Of a stretch of 64,000 nucleotides of DNA, positions 17,075 to 26,610 are shown one piece after another; the stretch's first letter is position 1, and the number at the start of each line of letters is the position of its first letter. The position numbers and the translations under genes are program-made. This DNA is from Lacticaseibacillus nasuensis JCM 17158 (GTDB taxonomy: Bacteria > Bacillota > Bacilli > Lactobacillales > Lactobacillaceae). The stretch lies in assembly GCF_001434705.1 (NCBI RefSeq), contig NZ_AZDJ01000001.1:1-64000 (forward strand). Direction: 5' to 3'. The notes under the pieces are model-generated. The model did not search any database, was not told the DNA's origin, and worked only from the letters and a program-made list of their open reading frames with translations.

Positions 17075-17293
17075 ATGGCAAAAGACCAGAAAATCACCGT
17101 GAACCAAAACGACGTGACCAGAAACGGCCACACCGTGTCCGTGCTCACGGTGGGCAAATACGAAATTGGCTACATCGAGGAAGTGGACGCGAAGTTCATC
17201 GCGTATCTGAATGGCAGCAGTCAGCCGAACCACTTCAAGACCATGGATGACGCCGTCGATTTCTTGATCAGCGATTATCACCTGCACCACTAA
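17075..17293 (+). CDS. DUF2969 family protein
   Basis: 72 residues, ATG at 17075 after AAAGGAG. A small soluble protein with KITVNQNDV at the start and a C-terminal TMDDAVDFLISDYHLHH, matching the DUF2969 family found almost only in Lactobacillales next to mbl and rodA. Function unknown; conserved context suggests a link to cell shape or division. Confidence 0.8.
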   Translation: MAKDQKITVNQNDVTRNGHTVSVLTVGKYEIGYIEEVDAKFIAYLNGSSQPNHFKTMDDAVDFLISDYHLHH

Positions 17294-17316
17294 GCAGGTG
17301 GATTGGAGGGTGCATT

Positions 17317-18516
17317 TTGCATTCAGAAAAATCAGGTGACCGCGTCGACTACGGGATTATTTTATCGGTGATGCTGCTGGCGTTGATCGGCATGGTCGCC
17401 ATTTACCTGGCGGTGCAACACGACACGTCGAGCACCGTCGGCACGCCGGGGCACGCAATGATGATGCAGGCGGTGTGGTATGTCATCGGCGGCATCGGGA
17501 TTTTCTTCGTCATGCGCTTTGACGGCGAGCAGCTGTGGCGCATCGCCCCGGCGTTGTATAGTCTCGGCTTGGTGCTATTGTTTGTCGTGTTGTTCGGGTA
17601 TGACCGCACCGTCGCGTATAAAACCGGCGCGAAAAGCTGGTTCAGCCTCGGCAGCTTCACCTTTCAGCCTTCCGAGGTGATGAAGCCCGCCTACATCTTG
17701 ATGCTCGGCCGCGTCGTCACCAACCACAACGCCGAGTGTCCGCACACTACCGGCAACGACTGGCGGCTGATCGGCACGATGTTGCTGTGGACGGCGCCAG
17801 TGATTCTGTTGCTGCAGGCGCAAAACGACTTCGGGACCAGCCTGGTGTTCCTGGCAATTTTCGCCGGGGTCTTGTTGGTGTCCGGCGTGACCTGGAAGAT
17901 TATCGCGCCGATTGCCGTCGCCGCGGCGGGAGTCGGCACCACCGCCATCATGTTGGTGACGCAAACCTGGGGTCGCCACCTGCTGGAACACATCGGCTTT
18001 AAGGCTTATCAGTTTTCCCGCATCGACGCGTGGTTGAATCCGTCGGCATCGACTTCCGACACCAGTTTTCAGCTGTGGCAATCGATGAAGGCCATCGGGT
18101 CCGGCCAGCTGTCCGGGCGCGGGTTTGGCGGCATCAAGGTGACCGTGCCCGTGCGCGAGTCCGACATGATCTTCTCGGTTATCGGTGAGGCGTTTGGCTT
18201 CATCGGCTGCGCCGTGGTGATCTTGTTGTACTTCTTGCTGATTTACCAGATGATTCGCGTTGTGTTCGACACGAAAAACGAATTCTACGCCTATGTCGCC
18301 ACCGGTGTCATCATGATGATCCTGTTTCACGTCTTTGAAAACATCGGCATGAACATCGGGCTGTTGCCACTGACCGGGATTCCGTTGCCGTTTATTTCTC
18401 AAGGCGGGTCGTTCCTGTTGGCCAACATGTTATCGGTGGGGATGGTGCTGTCGATGCGGTACCACTACACGACCTACATGTTCAGCCGCGAGGACGAAGG
18501 CTTTGCGTCGCGTTAA
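17317..18516 (+). CDS. rodA: RodA peptidoglycan polymerase (SEDS family)
   Basis: 399 residues, about ten membrane helices. The SEDS family features are visible: GAKSWFSLGSFTFQPSEVMK, QNDFGTSLVF, and the C-terminal NIGLLPLTGIPLPFISQGGS. It polymerises lipid II glycans for lateral wall growth with a class B penicillin-binding protein, guided by Mbl. The start is TTG at 17317, 6 bp after GGAGGG. Genome context (mbl, yidD) favours RodA over FtsW. Confidence 0.93.
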   Translation: MHSEKSGDRVDYGIILSVMLLALIGMVAIYLAVQHDTSSTVGTPGHAMMMQAVWYVIGGIGIFFVMRFDGEQLWRIAPALYSLGLVLLFVVLFGYDRTVAYKTGAKSWFSLGSFTFQPSEVMKPAYILMLGRVVTNHNAECPHTTGNDWRLIGTMLLWTAPVILLLQAQNDFGTSLVFLAIFAGVLLVSGVTWKIIAPIAVAAAGVGTTAIMLVTQTWGRHLLEHIGFKAYQFSRIDAWLNPSASTSDTSFQLWQSMKAIGSGQLSGRGFGGIKVTVPVRESDMIFSVIGEAFGFIGCAVVILLYFLLIYQMIRVVFDTKNEFYAYVATGVIMMILFHVFENIGMNIGLLPLTGIPLPFISQGGSFLLANMLSVGMVLSMRYHYTTYMFSREDEGFASR

Positions 18517-18547
18517 GCGAAAAATGGCAAGAATCTCATTTTTCCGC

Positions 18548-18576
18548 TTGACAATGGGCGGCGTTGTCGGTAATCT
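18548..18576 (+). promoter_or_regulatory. Promoter of the metQNI leader
   Basis: Consensus -35 TTGACA (18548-18553), 17-bp spacer, -10 TAATCT (18571-18576). It overlaps the end of a hairpin (AAGCG-AAAAATG with CATTTTT-CCGCTT) that may terminate rodA. Confidence 0.75.
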
Positions 18577-18582
18577 TAGGTC

Positions 18583-18845
18583 AATTCATTGAACAAACGA
18601 ACGATGTGAGAGAGTAAATCGCGTGCGCCTGAACAGAAAACCTGGTGGGCTGAGAGCAGGGCAGGCAGCGCGGTCGAAGATGGCTCACGGATCGGTGCAC
18701 CGAACCTGCGGGTAAGGCTGCAATGGCTGCCAACCATTATCTTGGACACGGGTTGATGGACCCGTTACTGAGGGCGCCTTGTGCGCCGAATTAGAATGGT
18801 ACCGCGGGCAACCGCTTCTAACGTTGTTAGAAGCGGTTTTTTGTT
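18583..18845 (+). promoter_or_regulatory. T-box riboswitch, methionine specifier (metQNI)
   Basis: A leader of about 260 nt. Basal stem I GTGAG (18606-18610) pairs with CTCAC (18684-18688); the codon just before it, ATG (18680-18682) followed by G, is the specifier. The T-box sequence TGGTACCGCG lies at 18797-18806, and a terminator AACCGCTTCTAAC/GTTAGAAGCGGTT with a T-run closes the leader. Uncharged tRNA-Met should stabilise the antiterminator and switch on methionine uptake. Confidence 0.9.
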
Positions 18846-18887
18846 TGCTCACGCCGTCAGTATCGAAGTTGAAGGAGGAGACACAAT

Positions 18888-19715
18888 ATGAAATTTTGGC
18901 AAAAATTGGCAACGGTCGCGTTGGTGGCCGTGCCCGTATTGACCCTCGCTGCGTGCGGCAACAAAACTAGCGACAGCAAGGACAAGGTCGTCAAGGTCGG
19001 CATCATGAGCAACGACAAGGAAATCTGGCAAGACATTCAGACTCGCCTGAAGAAACAAAATGTCCAAATCAAGCTGGTGGAATTCACCGATTACAACCGG
19101 CCCAACCAGGCGCTGGAAGACGGCGACATCCAGCTGAACTCGTTTCAACACCACGCCTTTTTGAACGAATGGAACAAGGCGCATGGCGATCACATCGTCA
19201 GCATCGGCAACACCTACATCGGCCCGATGCGCGCGTACTCCGATTCGATCAAGTCGCTGAAGGAATTGAAGAAAGGCGACACGGTGTCCGTGCCGAATGA
19301 CGCCTCTAACGAAGGGCGCGCCTTGCTGTTGCTCCAGCAAAACGGCTTGATTACGATCAAGGCCGGCGTCGCCAACCCAACGATTCGCGACATCAAGACG
19401 AACAAGTTGAACCTGAAGTTTACCGAGCTCGACGCGGCGCAAACCGCCCGCAGCCTGAAGGACGTTGATGCCGCCATCGTCAACAACGACATCGCCGCGG
19501 CCGCCAAGCTGGTGCCAAAAGACGCCATCGCCACCGAGAAAATCACCAAGGCCTCCAAGCCGTGGATCAACTTCATCGCCGCCAAGTCCAAGGCCGACGC
19601 CAAGAACAAGACCTACCAGAAAATCGTCAAGGCCTACCAAACCAAGCGCACCGCCACGCTGTTGAACAAGTACTACAAGGGCTCCACGGTACCGGCTTGG
19701 GACTACAAGTTTTAA
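18888..19715 (+). CDS. metQ: Methionine-binding lipoprotein MetQ
   Basis: 275 residues. A lipoprotein signal with lipobox LAAC (Cys23) precedes an NlpA/MetQ-type binding domain (KVGIMSNDKEIWQDIQ, LNSFQHHAFL, NDASNEGRALLLLQQNGLI). It captures methionine outside the cell and passes it to MetI/MetN. It is the first gene after the methionine T-box, which supports the substrate assignment. Confidence 0.93.
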   Translation: MKFWQKLATVALVAVPVLTLAACGNKTSDSKDKVVKVGIMSNDKEIWQDIQTRLKKQNVQIKLVEFTDYNRPNQALEDGDIQLNSFQHHAFLNEWNKAHGDHIVSIGNTYIGPMRAYSDSIKSLKELKKGDTVSVPNDASNEGRALLLLQQNGLITIKAGVANPTIRDIKTNKLNLKFTELDAAQTARSLKDVDAAIVNNDIAAAAKLVPKDAIATEKITKASKPWINFIAAKSKADAKNKTYQKIVKAYQTKRTATLLNKYYKGSTVPAWDYKF

Positions 19716-19739
19716 TCAATCAGAGAAGTGAGGCAAATC

Positions 19740-20798
19740 ATGGCAGAATCCGTCATTACATTGAAGCAAGTCGACGTGAATTTCGTCGAGAAAAAACGGA
19801 GCGTGCACGCCGTCGATCACGTCGACCTGACCGTTAACCGCGGCGACATTTATGGGATCGTCGGCTACTCCGGCGCCGGCAAGTCCACCTTGGTGCGCAC
19901 CATCAACTTGTTGCAGCGCCCAACTAGCGGCGCCGTCACGGTGTTGGGCCAAGACATGCTGGCGTTAACGCCCAAGCAATTGCGCCTGGAGCGCCGCCGG
20001 ATCGGCATGATTTTTCAGCACTTCAACTTGATGAACAGCCGCACCATCGCCGACAACATCGCCTTTCCGTTGCGCGGCCGCAAAAGCAAGGCCGAGATTG
20101 CCAAAAAGGTGGCCGACTTGCTCGACCTCGTCGGCTTGGCCGACCGCGCCGGCGCCTATCCCGCCGAATTGTCCGGCGGGCAAAAACAGCGCGTCGGCAT
20201 CGCCCGCGCCTTGGCCTCGGATCCCGAGATCCTGATTTCCGATGAGGCGACCAGCGCCTTGGATCCGAAAACCACCAGCGCAATTCTCGACTTGCTGCAG
20301 TCGTTGAACGAGAAACTCGGGTTGACCATCGTGTTGATCACCCACGAAATGGAAGCCGTCAAGCAGATTTGTAACCGCGTGGCGGTGATGGACGAAGGGC
20401 GCATCATCGAGCGCGGCGACTTGCTACAGATTTTCGCCCAGCCGCAACAGCAGCTGACCAAGGACTTCATCGATACCACCATCCAACTCGACGCCGCGCT
20501 GAAAAGCGTCGTCGCCCAGCCGGCGGTGCAAAACCTCAAGCCCACCGATCGCCTGGTGCGCCTGACCTATGTCGGCGACAGCACCGACCAGCCGCTGGTG
20601 GCCACTTTGTACAAGGAATATAACGTCGTGGCCAACATCTTGTTCGGCGACATTCAGATTCTGCAAGGCACGCCGTTTGGTAACTTGATCATCGTGTTGT
20701 CCGGCGCGCCGGCGGATCTCGATCGCACCTTCGCCTACCTGAAGGCCAACGATGTCACCGTGCAACCCATTGACCCAAAGGAGGTGGCCAACTCATGA
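19740..20798 (+). CDS. metN: Methionine ABC transporter ATP-binding protein MetN
   Basis: 352 residues. Walker [10 protein letters not shown], signature [15 protein letters not shown], Walker [13 protein letters not shown], and a C-terminal NIL regulatory domain (about 270-345, [15 protein letters not shown]) that binds methionine and inhibits transport. I chose the ATG at 19740, preceded by GTGAGG; an in-frame GTG at 19728 lies inside that site. It overlaps metI by 4 bases. Confidence 0.95.
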   Translation: MAESVITLKQVDVNFVEKKRSVHAVDHVDLTVNRGDIYGIVGYSGAGKSTLVRTINLLQRPTSGAVTVLGQDMLALTPKQLRLERRRIGMIFQHFNLMNSRTIADNIAFPLRGRKSKAEIAKKVADLLDLVGLADRAGAYPAELSGGQKQRVGIARALASDPEILISDEATSALDPKTTSAILDLLQSLNEKLGLTIVLITHEMEAVKQICNRVAVMDEGRIIERGDLLQIFAQPQQQLTKDFIDTTIQLDAALKSVVAQPAVQNLKPTDRLVRLTYVGDSTDQPLVATLYKEYNVVANILFGDIQILQGTPFGNLIIVLSGAPADLDRTFAYLKANDVTVQPIDPKEVANS

Positions 20799-21481
20799 GT
20801 TGGATCGAAAAGTTTTTCCCTAACGTCGTGCCGATTTGGACCGGCGATAACGGGGTGGTGCAAGCCATCCAACAAACACTGTACATGACCCTAGTCACCG
20901 CCGTGTGCGCCGGCATCTTGGGCCTGATCATCGGCATCTTGTTGGTGCTCACCGACCAACACGGCCTGTTGCAAAACGACCCGGTGTACTTTATCCTCGA
21001 TAAACTCGTGAATATTTTCCGGGCCGTGCCGTTTATTATTTTGCTCGCCGTGATGACGCCGTTCACCCGCGCGATTGTCGGCACCGGTATCGGCCCGACC
21101 GCCGCGTTGGTGCCGCTGGTCGCCGGCGTCACGCCGTTTTATGCCCGGCAGGTGCAAAATGCGTTGCTCACCGTGGACCCCGGCGTGATTGAAGCGGCCG
21201 AATCGATGGGGATTTCGCCGCTGGGCATCACCTTCCGCGTGTACCTGCGCGAAGGCTTGTCCGAATTGATCCGCGTGTCCGTGCTCACCATCATCTCCGC
21301 CATCGGCCTCACCGCCATGGCCGGGGCGGTTGGCGGCGGCGGCCTGGGGAACCTGGCCATCGCGGTCGGCTACCAGCGCTACCAAAACGACGTGGTGTGG
21401 GTCGCCTTGATCTTCATCCTCGTGCTGGTTTTCCTCGTGCAGTTTATCGGGGACCTGCTGGCGCGCAAGACGCATCATTAA
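20795..21481 (+). CDS. metI: Methionine ABC transporter permease MetI
   Basis: 228 residues with five to six membrane helices and the permease EAA-type loop [19 protein letters not shown]. It forms the methionine channel with MetN and MetQ. The start overlaps metN (ATGA). A strong terminator follows at 21490-21525. Confidence 0.95.
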   Translation: MSWIEKFFPNVVPIWTGDNGVVQAIQQTLYMTLVTAVCAGILGLIIGILLVLTDQHGLLQNDPVYFILDKLVNIFRAVPFIILLAVMTPFTRAIVGTGIGPTAALVPLVAGVTPFYARQVQNALLTVDPGVIEAAESMGISPLGITFRVYLREGLSELIRVSVLTIISAIGLTAMAGAVGGGGLGNLAIAVGYQRYQNDVVWVALIFILVLVFLVQFIGDLLARKTHH

Positions 21482-21489
21482 CTTCACGC

Positions 21490-21525
21490 AAAACGGCTGG
21501 TTGCTTCGGCAGCCAGCCGTTTTCA
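21490..21525 (+). terminator. Terminator of metQNI
   Basis: AAAACGGCTGG (21490-21500) pairs with CCAGCCGTTTT (21513-21523). Confidence 0.85.
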
Positions 21526-21568
21526 TTATGGTATGCTAAACAAGCGAGTGAGCGGTTACAATTCCTGT

Positions 21569-21597
21569 TTGCCGCACACAATTGCTTGCCGTACAAT
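21569..21597 (+). promoter_or_regulatory. Promoter of the suf operon
   Basis: -35 TTGCCG (21569-21574), 17-bp spacer, -10 TACAAT (21592-21597). No obvious IscR- or Fur-type site is seen. Confidence 0.7.
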
Positions 21598-21623
21598 GAA
21601 TGTAACGAAACGGAGGAATGGCT

Positions 21624-22391
21624 GTGACAACATTAGAAATCACCGACCTGCACGTCAAGGTCAAAGCTGAACCAACCCACCCGGAGATTCTGCGCGGGGT
21701 CAACCTCGTGGTGCACACCGGCGAGATTCACGCGCTGATGGGCCCCAACGGTAACGGCAAGTCGACGCTGGCGGAAACCATCATGGGCAATCCCGCCTAC
21801 GAAGTGACCCAAGGTGACATTCGCATCGACGGCCAAAGCCTGCTCGACATGCCCGTCGACGCCCGCGCGCGCCTGGGGTTGTTTCTCGGCATGCAGTACC
21901 CGGCGGAAATTGCCGGCGTCACCAACGCCGAGTTTATTCGCGCGGCAATCAATGCCCGCCGCGCCGACGACGACCAGGTGCCAATCATGCAGTTTCTGAA
22001 GGAACTCGACGCTACCATGGCCACCTTGGAGATGCCTGAGGACATGGCCGACCGCTATTTGAACCAAGGCTTTTCCGGCGGGGAGAAAAAGCGCAACGAA
22101 ATCCTGCAGCTGATGATGATCAAGCCGCATTTTGCCTTGCTGGACGAAATCGACTCCGGGCTGGATATCGACGCCTTGCGCATCGTGTCTAAAGGGGTCA
22201 ACTCGCTGCGCGGCCCCGAATTTGGCAGCCTGATTATCACGCATTACCAGCGCCTGCTCGATTACATCGTGCCCGACTTCGTTCACGTGATGAAAGACGG
22301 CGAGATTATTGAAACCGGTGGGGCGGACCTGGCCAAGGAGCTGGAGAAAACCGGCTACGAGCACCTTAAGGGTGGTGTTGGCAATGCCTAA
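21624..22391 (+). CDS. sufC: Fe-S cluster assembly ATPase SufC
   Basis: 255 residues. ABC-type ATPase with Walker A GPNGNGKS at 40-47, signature FSGGEKKRNEILQ and Walker B FALLDEIDSGLD. SufC drives the SufBCD scaffold that builds Fe-S clusters. Two starts are possible: ATG at 21618, one base after GGAGG, or GTG at 21624 with a 7-bp gap. I prefer the GTG; the product then begins TTLEITDLHV like other SufC proteins. It overlaps sufD by 8 bases. Confidence 0.93.
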   Translation: MTTLEITDLHVKVKAEPTHPEILRGVNLVVHTGEIHALMGPNGNGKSTLAETIMGNPAYEVTQGDIRIDGQSLLDMPVDARARLGLFLGMQYPAEIAGVTNAEFIRAAINARRADDDQVPIMQFLKELDATMATLEMPEDMADRYLNQGFSGGEKKRNEILQLMMIKPHFALLDEIDSGLDIDALRIVSKGVNSLRGPEFGSLIITHYQRLLDYIVPDFVHVMKDGEIIETGGADLAKELEKTGYEHLKGGVGNA

Positions 22392-23388
22392 CCCAATGCC
22401 CAACACGCCAAAAATTGCGCTGCGGCGCTATTTGGCGAATGCTAAAGACGTGGCGAGGACCCCGGTGACGGTGACGGCCGACCCGGCCGTCACCGTCAGC
22501 ACGAACGTGGCGGCACCACAACCGACGGATGCGCTGGAGGATTGGCTAGTGGGCGGCGATTCGGCCGTGACCACGGTGACGATTCCGGCGCACTACACCG
22601 GCCAGGCCGTCGTGTTGACTGGCGCGGCTTATGCTGGCGGGATTGTGCACGTGATTGTCGAAGCCGGCGCGACGGTGGCATTAGAAGAACGCTGGCGCAC
22701 CAGCGGCGAGCACCTCGGCATCTGGGTGGTGCTCGACGTTGCTGCCGATGCCACGGTCAACTGGCTGACCTATGACGCGATGACCAGCACCACGGCGCTG
22801 GTGAAGCGCACGGCGAACCTTGCGGCACACGCGACGCTGAATTGGACTACTGCCGGCTTCACCCAGGCCAGCGGCGCCACGTTGATTGCGGCGAATTTAA
22901 TCGGCACCGGCGCCAAGGCGACGGTGAACGTCGGGGTGTTGGCTGCCGGCAAGCAACACGTCGGCTACGTCACGGCAATGACCAATGATGGCCGGCAAAC
23001 CGTCGGCCACATTAACCAGCGCGGCGTGATCACCGGCCACGCCCACCTGATTTTTAACGGCATCGGCCACATCATTCACGGCGCTCGCGGCAGCGACAAC
23101 CAGCAAGAAAACCGCGTCTTGATGTTGTCGCCCCACGCCCGCGGCGATGCCAACCCGATTCTGCTCATCGACGAAAACGACGTCACCGCCGGGCACGCGG
23201 CGTCGGTGACGCGCGTCGACGAACGCCAGCTGTATTATTTGATGAGCCGCGGGCTACGCGAGGACACCGCCAAGCGGCTGGTGATTCGCGGTTTTCTCGA
23301 GGCGGGGCTGGCGGAGATTACCGACCCGGCGCTGAAGGCCGAGTTGTTCCAGACAATTGATGAAACGCTGGTGAATGCAGATGCGTGA
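22384..23388 (+). CDS. sufD: Fe-S cluster assembly protein SufD
   Basis: 334 residues, shorter than the roughly 420 typical of SufD because the N-terminal helical part is reduced. The beta-helix core and C-terminal helical SufBD signature are present (HIIHGARGSDNQQENRVLML, then QLYYLMSRGLREDTAKRLVIRGFL). It forms the scaffold heterodimer with SufB. The ATG at 22384 lies inside the end of sufC, and its own end overlaps sufS, so translation is coupled. Confidence 0.9.
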   Translation: MPNPMPNTPKIALRRYLANAKDVARTPVTVTADPAVTVSTNVAAPQPTDALEDWLVGGDSAVTTVTIPAHYTGQAVVLTGAAYAGGIVHVIVEAGATVALEERWRTSGEHLGIWVVLDVAADATVNWLTYDAMTSTTALVKRTANLAAHATLNWTTAGFTQASGATLIAANLIGTGAKATVNVGVLAAGKQHVGYVTAMTNDGRQTVGHINQRGVITGHAHLIFNGIGHIIHGARGSDNQQENRVLMLSPHARGDANPILLIDENDVTAGHAASVTRVDERQLYYLMSRGLREDTAKRLVIRGFLEAGLAEITDPALKAELFQTIDETLVNADA

Positions 23389-24577
23389 AGAATTTCCATT
23401 TTTTGCCGCCCATCCCGAGTTAATTTATCTCGATTCCGCGGCCACCAGTCAAAAACCGCAGGCCGTGCTCACCGCCTTGACGGCTTATTATCGGGATAGC
23501 AACGCCAACGTCCACCGCGGGTTGTACACGCTGGCCTATAACACGACCGAGCGCTACGAGGCCATTCGTGCGCAAGTCGCGGCGTTTATGCACGCGCCGG
23601 AAGCCGCCAACATCGTCTTCACCCGCGGCACCACCGATGGGTTAAACCTGGTGGCGCAAAGCTTCGGGCCACAGGTCGTGGGGCCCGGCAGTGAGATTTT
23701 GGTTTCAGGCGCCGAGCACCACAGCAATTTTATTCCCTGGCAGCAGCTGGCCAAGCGCACCGGCGCGACCTTTCGCGTCGCCCCGGTGACCCCAAGCGGC
23801 GACCTCGATGAATCCGCGCTGTTGCGGTCGATCACGCCGCAAACCAAGTTGGTGGCTGTGGCGGCGGTGACCAACGTCGCCGGCACCCGCGTCGACGTGG
23901 CGAAAATCGCCCAGGCCGTTCATGCCGTTGGCGGTTATCTCGTCGTTGACGGCGCCCAGGAAGTGCCGCACCTGCCGGTTGACGTCAGCGCCACGGATGC
24001 CGATTTTTACGCCTGGTCGGGCCACAAGGTCTTCGGGCCCACCGGCATCGGCGTGTTGTATGGCAAGTCGACGTTGCTGTCAGCAATGCCGCCGGTGCAA
24101 TTCGGCGGCGAAATGATCGATGAGGTGCAAGACGCTGAGTCGACATGGGCGCCGGTGCCGTTAAAGTTTGAAGCCGGCACGCCGAACATCGCCGGCATCT
24201 ACGGGTTAGGCGCGGCTTTGACCTGGCTAGGCCAGCAGGACCGCGGCGCCATGGCGGCTCACGAGGCCGAATTGGTGACGGCGTTGCGCACCGGGTTAAG
24301 CGAAATTCCTGGTATCACGTTGTATGGGTCGGCTGCCAGCGTGGCCATCGTCAGCTTCAACCTGGCCGGCGTGCATCCGCACGACTTGGCGACGTTTCTC
24401 GACGAGCAACACATCGCCGTGCGCGCCGGGCACCACTGCGCGCAGCCGCTCATGGCCCGCCTCGGCGTGCCGGCGACCGTGCGCGCCAGCTTTGGCCCGT
24501 ATAATACGGCAGCCGACGTGACGGCATTGACCACGGCGGTGGCAACAGCAGGGAGGTTTTTCCATGGCACTCACTAA
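23375..24577 (+). CDS. sufS: Cysteine desulfurase SufS
   Basis: 400 residues, class V aminotransferase fold. The PLP lysine is Lys218 in WSGHKVFGPTG, and the persulfide cysteine is Cys355 in RAGHHCAQPLM. It takes sulfur from cysteine and hands it to SufU for cluster assembly. The start overlaps sufD by 14 bases; a second in-frame ATG at 23381 is also possible. It overlaps sufU by 14 bases. Confidence 0.94.
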   Translation: MQMREEFPFFAAHPELIYLDSAATSQKPQAVLTALTAYYRDSNANVHRGLYTLAYNTTERYEAIRAQVAAFMHAPEAANIVFTRGTTDGLNLVAQSFGPQVVGPGSEILVSGAEHHSNFIPWQQLAKRTGATFRVAPVTPSGDLDESALLRSITPQTKLVAVAAVTNVAGTRVDVAKIAQAVHAVGGYLVVDGAQEVPHLPVDVSATDADFYAWSGHKVFGPTGIGVLYGKSTLLSAMPPVQFGGEMIDEVQDAESTWAPVPLKFEAGTPNIAGIYGLGAALTWLGQQDRGAMAAHEAELVTALRTGLSEIPGITLYGSAASVAIVSFNLAGVHPHDLATFLDEQHIAVRAGHHCAQPLMARLGVPATVRASFGPYNTAADVTALTTAVATAGRFFHGTH

Positions 24578-25004
24578 ACTCGATCAATTGTACCGCCAGG
24601 TGATTTTGGACGAAGCCTACCACCCGCGGCATCACGGTAAGCTATCCGCCCCGGATCGTAGCGTGACCTTGCGCAACCCGAGCTGCGGTGACGTGTTGAC
24701 CTTGCAGCTGCAGGTAGCGGCTGATCGCGTCACCGACGCGAAGTTTTCCGGGTCCGGTTGCACGATTTCGCAAGCCAGCGGCAGTTTGATGACCGATTTA
24801 ATCATCGGCCGCCAGCTCAGTGAGATTCCGGAGCTGGTGGGGATTTTTTCCGACTTGGTGATCAATGGCAGCGACCCGCGCGAGGACCAGCTTGGCGACG
24901 CGGCGATTCTCAAAGGGGTGCACCAGTTTCCGGCGCGGGTGAAGTGCGCCACGTTGGCCTGGAAGGCGGCCGCGCAGGCGGTGGAAGGAGCAACAGATGA
25001 CTGA
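24564..25004 (+). CDS. sufU: Sulfur transfer protein SufU
   Basis: 146 residues. The zinc-binding ligands Cys41, Asp43, Cys66 and Cys128 are all in place ([29 protein letters not shown]). SufU accepts persulfide sulfur from SufS in Gram-positive SUF systems. The ATG follows GGAGG inside the end of sufS, and the gene overlaps sufB by 8 bases. Confidence 0.95.
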   Translation: MALTKLDQLYRQVILDEAYHPRHHGKLSAPDRSVTLRNPSCGDVLTLQLQVAADRVTDAKFSGSGCTISQASGSLMTDLIIGRQLSEIPELVGIFSDLVINGSDPREDQLGDAAILKGVHQFPARVKCATLAWKAAAQAVEGATDD

Positions 25005-26433
25005 AACCAAGAATACGAAGAATAACGAAACCGTCGCGGCGGCCGTCGATTTTCTCCCGACGGACAATCCCGCCGACTTCAAGGACGACATCACCCCGGT
25101 GTTCTCCACTGGCCGTGGCCTCACCGAAGCCACCGTGCGCACCATTAGCCAGGAAAAAGGCGAGCCCGACTGGATGTTGGATTTTCGCCTGGCCAGTTTT
25201 CACACCTACCAAAAACTTGCGATGCCGAACTTCGGCCCAGACCTTTCCGCCTTGGACCTCGAGCACATGTTGTACTTCCAAAAGGCGACGGATAAAACTT
25301 ACCGCGATTGGGCCGACGTGCCACCGGAGATCAAGCAGACCTTCGATCGCCTCGGCGTCCCGCAAGCCGAGCGCAAGTACCTCGCCGGTGCCAGCGCCCA
25401 ATACGAATCCGAAGTCGTCTATCACAACATGAAAAAAGACTTCGACGACCTCGGCATCATCTTCATGGACATGGACTCGGCACTGCGCGAGCACCCGGAT
25501 TTGGTCCGCCAATACTTCGGGACCCTTGTGCACCCTAGCGACAACAAGTTTGCCGCACTAAACGGCGCCGTATGGTCCGGCGGCAGCTTCATTTACGTAC
25601 CCGCCGGCGTGCAAACCGACGTGCCGATTCAGTCCTACTTCCGCATCAACGCGGAAAACACCGGTCAGTTCGAGCGCACGTTGATCATCGTCGAGCCCGG
25701 CGCCCACATCAACTATGTCGAGGGTTGCACCGCGCCGAATTATTCCAGCGACTCGCTGCACGCGGCGGTGGTCGAAGTCTTCGTCAAAGACGACGCCTAT
25801 TGTCGCTACACCACCATTCAAAACTGGTCTAAAAACGTCTACAGCTTGGAAACCAAGCGCGCGCAGGCCATGAAGAATGCCACGATGGAGTGGGTCGATG
25901 GCAACCTCGGCTCCAAAACCACGATGAAATATCCTAGCGTCTACCTCGACGGCGAAGGCGCCCACGGCACAATGCTGTCGATTGCCGTGGCCGGCGCCGG
26001 CGTCGATCAGGACAACGGCGCGCGCATGATCCATAATGCGCCGAACACCAGCAGCAGCATTGTTTCCAAGTCGATTGCCAAAGACGGCGGGGCGGTGGAC
26101 TACCGCGGCACCGTGCGCTTCACCAAGAAGGCGGACAACGCGTTTTGCCACGTTGAATGCGACACGATTCTGATGGACGAGCAAAGCACCTCGGATACCA
26201 TCCCGTATAACGAAATCCAAAACGCCACCGCGGCGATGGAACACGAAGCCAAGGTCTCCAAGGTCAGCGAGGCGCAGCTGTATTACCTCGAAAGTCGCGG
26301 CATTCCGGAGGCCAAGGCCACCGAAATGATCATCATGGGCTTCGTCGAGCCGTTCACCAAGGAGTTGCCGATGGAATACGCCGTCGAGCTCAACCGCCTG
26401 ATTGGGATGGAAATGGAAGGTAGCGTCGGCTAG
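24997..26433 (+). CDS. sufB: Fe-S cluster assembly scaffold SufB
   Basis: 478 residues, standard length. Conserved features include [36 protein letters not shown] (Cys in the family position), and the C-terminal [24 protein letters not shown]. It is the SufBCD scaffold subunit where nascent clusters form. It is the last suf gene. Its final 13 bp, including the TAG stop, are repeated exactly at 29763-29775, marking it as the integration site of the islet that follows. Confidence 0.95.
   Translation: MTETKNTKNNETVAAAVDFLPTDNPADFKDDITPVFSTGRGLTEATVRTISQEKGEPDWMLDFRLASFHTYQKLAMPNFGPDLSALDLEHMLYFQKATDKTYRDWADVPPEIKQTFDRLGVPQAERKYLAGASAQYESEVVYHNMKKDFDDLGIIFMDMDSALREHPDLVRQYFGTLVHPSDNKFAALNGAVWSGGSFIYVPAGVQTDVPIQSYFRINAENTGQFERTLIIVEPGAHINYVEGCTAPNYSSDSLHAAVVEVFVKDDAYCRYTTIQNWSKNVYSLETKRAQAMKNATMEWVDGNLGSKTTMKYPSVYLDGEGAHGTMLSIAVAGAGVDQDNGARMIHNAPNTSSSIVSKSIAKDGGAVDYRGTVRFTKKADNAFCHVECDTILMDEQSTSDTIPYNEIQNATAAMEHEAKVSKVSEAQLYYLESRGIPEAKATEMIIMGFVEPFTKELPMEYAVELNRLIGMEMEGSVG
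26421..26433 (+). repeat. Left 13-bp direct repeat (candidate attL core)
   Basis: TAGCGTCGGCTAG, the last four codons of sufB plus its stop. Identical to 29763-29775. Confidence 0.75.
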
Positions 26434-26523
26434 TCGTATAACACTGGGCCTAATAGACTATGGATAAGGCCTGGGAAACGGGCTTACCACGGATCTGCCT
26501 CAAATTTTTTCAAAGTATATAGA

Positions 26524-26565
26524 AATAGCCACCCACATCTTGAAGATGCAGGTGGCTATTATTAT
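26524..26565. terminator. Terminator at the left end of the islet
   Basis: AATAGCCACC (26524-26533) pairs with GGTGGCTATT (26551-26560), with an inner CATCTT/AAGATG stem. It can end the minus-strand lipoprotein gene and perhaps replaces the original sufB terminator. Confidence 0.75.
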
Positions 26566-26610
26566 GGATAATACTATTTTTCCTCCAATAATTATGGACT
26601 GGACATTGCT

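Noticed and set aside
22309-23388. SufD starting at 22309 or broken by a frameshift
   Set aside because: The ATG at 22384 with an upstream ribosome binding site gives a product starting like a SufD; earlier codons are sufC read out of frame.
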